A stretch of 64,000 nt of DNA from Escallonia rubra (taxonomy: Eukaryota > Streptophyta > Magnoliopsida > Escalloniales > Escalloniaceae), in assembly GCA_033065855.1 (NCBI GenBank), contig JAVXUO010001562.1, forward strand, positions 186,001 through 250,000. Reading direction: 5' to 3'. Numbering within the stretch: position 1 is the stretch's first letter; each line of letters opens with the position of its first letter. A program made the position numbers and the translations under genes. Shown here piece by piece: positions 58,856 through 64,000 of this stretch. The notes under the pieces were generated by a model. The model did not search any database. It was not told where the DNA came from and worked only from the letters and a program-made list of their open reading frames with translations.

Positions 58856-59582
58856 TTTCTCCCGTTAGATCTGGGGCACAACAACCATAAACAGCATTTC
58901 ATTTCATTCTAAAAAACAACATACATAACAACTAGTCGTAAAACATTCCATGGCAACTCATTTTTTTCCTTATCAAAATTAAAACAAAAGCAATAACATT
59001 TCGAAAGGCACGTCTAACTCGTATGAATCATGTATATAATATGCATTGAAAATAGGGTATAAGCGAGGACATGGTAGGAGTACTTACCTGAATCACTAAC
59101 CGGGTTTAGCTCTTGTTTGTAAAAACGGTCCTAACCCTCTTTTACCGGAACCTAAAATGATAAATCACAAAGATATCAATTCTCAACGCTCAATTATGCA
59201 TGTCCACTAAATTTCCCCCAAGTAAGGAAAACTACCAAAACAAAACTTTTCACTGACTGCATCAACTAACTCCTTCGCAGCCTTGGAAAAATCTGAAAAT
59301 TTCTCACATCGTAGATTTCTTAAAAATAACTAGGGTTTCTTCTTTACACTTTATCAGATTCTGCTGTGAATTATTTTTAAAAACTCACGCAATGGATTGT
59401 CGGAAAATCAATGGTTTTAGCGACACTTTGCAATCCAGCGTTAACCCTAACTTAACCTATTGTTTACCCCTTACCTTTCTCCTCTCGGCAGCCCCACCCC
59501 CCTCCCCCTCTAGCTCAAACTACACCATACCCACTTACAGCAAAACCAACTTCCACTTCTCTTTACCCACACACCTATATAC

Positions 59583-60300
59583 ACACTTGCACACACACAC
59601 ACACATCCATCCACATACTGTCACCCACCCACAACTTCACACACCTACTGATGTATCATACATGCATATTGCACGATATAAAACACACACATGTGAACAC
59701 CCATACCTATATACCACGATCACACACATACACACACCCCACGGACCATTTCACACATATACTTCCCACGGTAGATTTTTCTCTCCCATGCCCCTACACA
59801 CACACACACACTGAGAGAGAGAGTTACACAAATAGAACACAGGTACACACACCACCCGCACACGCATACAGTTCACATACACATACCTGCAGACTGTAAC
59901 ACACACACACACATGGTAGACACATACACATACATCACACAACACACCACCCAAGCACACACAGTATAATCTCGTTGCCTGACAGTGTCGCTTTCTTCCC
60001 CATGCAGATAATACCCTCACAGGTACACACCAATAAACATCACATGACATATAACACATGCACATACTCCACACATAAAGAACCAACACACAGAGCCCAC
60101 ACAATCACATACCCCTCATGCGGCGCTTCCATATCACACACCCTACACATCTATTTCTTCACAGTAGTAACCCTTACACAAACACCTTATCTTGGCTGCA
60201 AACCCATACCATGATGCACACAACAAACCCTACGCACACACCCATCACCAGTACACATACTTACCCACCAATACAACGCACATATAACCCACACACCTTA
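59583..60300. repeat. CA-rich low-complexity tract in the element 3 LTR
   Basis: Long irregular runs of ACACAC with CATA and CCAC interruptions (TG-rich in the element's sense). The 80-140 codon frames found here, rich in His and Thr, are by-products of the repeat. TG-rich tracts sit in similar places in both element 2 LTRs. Confidence 0.85.
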
Positions 60301-60418
60301 CGGCCATTCATAGAACACCCAGAAAACAACTATCTCATCCTATATACCCAAAACAATGAGTAAATTTGGAGGAAAATATGGAGATCTTACTGATAAAATT
60401 ATACCACCTGCTCCTCTT

Positions 60419-60443
60419 TCTCTCTCTCTCTCTCTCTCTCTCT
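60419..60443. repeat. TC microsatellite
   Basis: About 12 TC units (GA in the sense of element 3). Confidence 0.93.
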
Positions 60444-60848
60444 GGTTTTACGTAAGAAAGGAAAAAGAGAAGTAGTAGTTGAAACCCATAAGTAGCTATT
60501 AGTATTTTTACCTTAACAGGAAATTTACTAAAACCCCTCCAAACTTTAGTCATCTTTCCCTAGTTCATCCAAAACTTTTTGATATTACGAAAAGACCCCA
60601 AAACTATTCTAATCTTTATTAATTTAATGCTAACCCTAACTATCATGAAAAATATATGCCATCACTCATTTCCTTACTTGTCATCATAAAAACACAATTT
60701 TCCTTTCTGCCCCCAACATTTCCAAAATTAGATTTTGGACCCAAAAGAATTTTAGCCTCTATCAGTGTATACCACTTCCCAAATGTCAATAAAATCATCC
60801 TTTTAACCACCATTAATTATTTAGGCACACTATAGTCGGGGCATTATA

Positions 60849-60861
60849 TTCTTCCTTCCTA
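60849..60861 (-). other. Element 3 polypurine tract
   Basis: On the minus strand TAGGAAGGAAGAA directly precedes the LTR start and follows TTTCGAGGAAGAAATTTTTA, the same layout as in elements 1 and 2. Confidence 0.7.
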
Positions 60862-63085
60862 ATAAAAATTTCTTCCTCGAAATTTGTGTTCCTAATAACT
60901 TTACTCTTAACCATGTCTGATCACAAAAAACCATCGACATAAACTTCAAATTTAAATATTCTTGCATCGTAAGCTCCCCAAGCAAGAGTAAGTTTTATGC
61001 GTGTTTATAGTCACCGCAGTTGTGTAAACCGATCTCTACGCTTCACTCAATCTCCTTTTGTAATAATACTTGACGCTAAACACATGTAGTCTTACCAATA
61101 CGCAATATATGGTTGTTAAAAGTCTCAATGGATTGTCACAATTGACCGTAAGCCCAAGTTGAGACCAGTTATTACATAACACCTCAAGACACGAATCACA
61201 AACATCAGTCGCAAAATTTGGCAAGATTCCATTGTCACCAACTTCATGCTACATGATTCAGATTATAACATAGATTTCTAGAACCAACCAGTTAGATCAT
61301 TGCTTAAGCTTAAAATACCACGGAATCGAAATGCTTTGATGTCACCCAGACCAGTTTAAACTATCACCAAATCCATCACACAGAAAGGTATTACCTAAAA
61401 AGGACCCATAATTTGATTTTACACATACAGACAACCACCTAGGTGTAAGTTCTAAGTCACCACACGACTTATGACTCACAACACAATATTTACCGTCTAT
61501 CACCACTTATTTAATAGAGCTACTCAAGAACACTCACATATCATAATCTTATCCTTCAGTCATTTCCTTTGGTTGACGCTTACAATTCTTGAAGTTTGAA
61601 GCTAAGTAGCAGGGTCCAGTATTGAGTACTTGAACCAAATATCCATCTTGTGCTCTTTATTTTGGACTAATAAGGGAAAAACTTCAAAAAATTGCATGGG
61701 TTATGAGTATGACCCGACCCCTTGACTACCCAAAAATTCTACCCATATCCTTCTCTTTCTATAACATCAATAATTTCTTTGGAAACTTCTACAAGATATT
61801 GATTATGGTCGTCCCAAGAAAGTGAAGTCAAGAGTTCCCTATATGCTGATAACACCTTACATAGAACTGAACATCATGCTAAGCTTATCAATGCAAGAAC
61901 AACCGACGATAAATCTTCTCTATCTGATCGATTTCTTAGGTGAAAATTGAGCTATCGATCAGGATTGCCTACAAGTCAGTAAATGATAAGAACTGGAAAG
62001 GGCTCTTAAGAAACCTATGAGTTACTAGAAGCATAGCCCTAAGATATAGCTCAACCATCATATTATTAGACATTTAATAAACGCATTAAACACTATCCTA
62101 GCTTGGTTTCCAAGTTTTGATCCTAGATAGTGCTAGAGGTTTGATAATCATTATACCAGTCTTTAATGGGTCAAAGTGCTTGACAATGTTGATTTAAGTT
62201 CTTAACCTTCTAAATAGCATAAATGCCAACATCGATAGATTTCTATTTCGTCATTATACTAAAATGATTCAAAGCATAACACTAGAATCCCCTTCATGTG
62301 CCACATTCACCTAATAAAGAATTCTAGGCATGAAGATATGCAGTCTCATAGATTAAGGGAAAAACTTAATTCTCAATCTCTAATCCCCAATGAAGAACGC
62401 ACATCATTTCATTCTCCCCAACTCTTTTATGGTAAAAGATTAAAACTTATGTTTTTAATCCATAAGGCAACCTTGCTGAATTTATAACCTCTACCTAAAA
62501 GGACATACATAAACATCTGATGAAAAGGTCGCTTACAAAGCTTTTAGATACAACTCTCATTATCAATTTGAAACTATAACCTTGTTTGCATTGTCTCATT
62601 TTCCAAATGATATATGGTAGCACAAGCTTAGAATTATTGAAACCATATTTTTAACATGAGCTACAAATATTCATACCTATGACACTTTACGTTTAGATCT
62701 CAAAACTTTGTTTTCCCAAAAGTACCTTTTAACCCAAAAAGTAATTTTGATCAACAAAACCTTGTTCTACAAACTTATAAACTCAGCAACCTCACTATGC
62801 CAGTAAAATGTTCACTTTGCGCTCTATAATCCAAAACGCCATGCAACTAAGAAGAATACTTCTGCAATCATGAGTTTAGCTCAAAAACCTTGAAAAGGGT
62901 ATTAACCTTGGACTTTTGCTCTTGAAACCTCAAGACACAATTATACGTCAGTATACTTCCGAAAACCTAAACCTTTAAGCACATACATCGTGTTTCACCA
63001 GCATCAAACAGATCATTCAAAAATATTTAAGCCTACGCTTTACAATGTACAAAAATCGTTCCCTTGTCAATCCTTAAACCTTAAC
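60862..63085 (-). other. Element 3 interior, non-coding
   Basis: About 2.2 kb with no gag, protease, RT or integrase motif and no frame above 65 codons. Length and emptiness match the interior of element 2. Confidence 0.6.
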
Positions 63086-64000
63086 GACCACGACCCGAAC
63101 CAACGGATGGGCCCATGAGCTAGGTCCGTGACCGGCCGCTGGCCTATGAGACTTCCACCCAGGGCTTTGTCGGGCCTTACTGCAACTTGTACACAAAAAT
63201 CTATTACCAAGCACTAGGTCTAAACCATTCACAAAGTTACCAAGGATCGTACTTATAGATTCCTCAAAGTATGTCTCAAATAACATCCTCAATATTCAAC
63301 TAACAAGACTAACTGAAATAATATGGAGATCTATGCTCCGAAAATTTTTTAAAATATAATTTAAGCACTACAATGTCAACTCAAAAATTAACAAAGGTTC
63401 TAAGAGGACTCCAATCCTCTAGCAGTTGCGTCCCATTACCACATCCTTGTGACTCTCATGAGTGTCGGGTCCATCTAGATAATCGCCTAAAAAGTATAAA
63501 AGAATGAGCTAGGGCCCAGTAAGCACACTTCCATCACCACATGCCATGGTTTTCAACTAAAACCGGTAAGTTTATTTATAAGAGAAACTATTTTTGAGAG
63601 AAACTATTTGAGAGAAACTACTTTTGAGAGATAGAAAACAATAGCACGTAAATCATCGAATAATTTTTCGATCGAATAATTTTTCACGAGGTATGATGCG
63701 ATTAGCATTTGGTCTCATAGACTTGGATCTGAAATCCTACCCACCTCAGGATAATAATTATTGTGGACGCAGGGGCGACCACTAGTAGCTACTGTGTGTC
63801 AATGTTCAGTCCCTTTGACTAGGACCCGAAGTCTAACTTTCTCCCGTTAGATCTGGGGCACAACAACCATAAACAACATTCTTTCTCATTCACAAAAGCA
63901 ACGTACATAACAACTAGTAATAAAACATTCCACGACAGCTCATTTTGTTTTTTAATCAAATAATTAAAACGAAAGTAGTAACATTTTGAAAGGCTTTAAA
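63086..64000 (-). repeat. Element 3, 5' LTR, cut by the window end
   Basis: Begins ACCACGACCCGAACC where the partner has TGTCACGACCCGAACC, so the terminal bases have changed. It contains the segment near 63130-63375 that the other LTR has lost, plus the GAGAGAAACTATTTTTGAGAG direct repeats near 63580-63640 and the duplicated motif at 63697-63837. Confidence 0.75.
63697..63837 (-). promoter_or_regulatory. Duplicated motif in element 3, 5' LTR
   Basis: The same two-copy arrangement as 58721-58855. Copy 1 is at 63837-63792, nearly identical to its partner; copy 2 at 63737-63697 has further changes (GTCTATGAGACCAAATGCTAAT). The right ends of the copies are 100 bp apart, as in element 2. Confidence 0.5.

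Larger units (their letters stand above)
57704..60848 (-). repeat. Element 3, 3' LTR
   Basis: 3,145 bp including a 603-bp LINE insertion. In the element's orientation it starts TATAATGCCCCGAC, so the usual TG start has become TA. It matches 63086-64000 over most of the shared part but lacks about 250 bp near 57745 present there (63130-63375). The middle is CA-rich on the plus strand (59583-60300). Confidence 0.78.
57704..64000 (-). mobile_element. LTR retrotransposon on the minus strand, partial (element 3)
   Basis: Left boundary TGTCACGACCCGAACCC (the LTR end in reverse). The 3' LTR is 57704-60848, the interior 60849-63085, and the 5' LTR starts at 63086 and runs off the window. LTR core sequence (TACTGGGCCCTAGCTCA, GGGTCCTAGTCAAAGGGAC, GGGTTCGGGTCGTGACA when reversed) is clearly related to element 2. 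No gag or pol motif is seen in the interior, so it is another non-autonomous copy. No primer-binding site is recognisable next to the 5' LTR. Confidence 0.8.

Noticed and set aside
59392-60363. His/Thr-rich frames of 80-140 codons
   Set aside because: They translate the CA-rich repeat of an LTR and have no independent coding signal.

Overview
The window is nuclear DNA from a flowering plant, most likely a eudicot. It is AT-rich and holds one gene with introns that I can support as intact. Nearly everything else is nested transposable elements: L1-type LINEs with EN-RT-zf-RVT-RNase H layout, a Tork/Tnt1-type Ty1/copia element, Ty3/gypsy-related LTR elements primed by initiator Met tRNA, hAT transposase fragments, and small TIR elements.

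Layout. 1-2290: no recognised gene. 2293-17364: remains of a minus-strand LINE (LINE 1), split by a copia element at 3727-8638 (TSD GAAAT) and followed by a gypsy-related element at 9204-17053 (TSD CCAAT/CCGAT). That element keeps only the integrase C-terminus, and its 3' LTR has received a small retroposon. 17368-18151: a 784-bp TIR element with TAA target duplication. 18258-33855: a near full-length plus-strand LINE (LINE 2) bounded by a 14-15 bp TSD. A 604-bp hAT-like MITE interrupts its ORF1 zinc knuckle, and an 8,948-bp LTR element (element 2, TSD GTTAC) interrupts its RT domain. 33870-36180: intergenic.

36374-44855: the one conserved gene, an 866-residue HIRAN-SNF2-RING-helicase protein (HLTF/RAD5 class, SMARCA3-like 1) with three coding exons and introns of 1.4 and 4.5 kb. 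44856-50280: very AT-rich DNA made of diverged copies of a roughly 250-300 bp repeat, perhaps Helitron-related. 50400-52680: copia protease and LINE ORF1 remnants. 52776-56736: two hAT transposase halves on opposite strands. 56737-57703: a third LINE's RT. 57704-64000: an LTR element on the minus strand (element 3), related to element 2, whose LTR has received a 5'-truncated LINE; it runs off the window.

The most unusual signals are in the LTRs of elements 2 and 3. Their LTRs carry a motif duplicated about 100 bp apart, and in element 2 each copy can fold into a 7-bp stem, with a compensatory base-pair change between copies. Element 2 also has a perfect TSD although its two LTRs match almost perfectly only over their last 801 bp. 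Its internal region, like that of the gypsy-related element, contains extra polypurine-tract/LTR-start-like junctions. All homology calls were made by reading motifs; no database search or alignment program was run.
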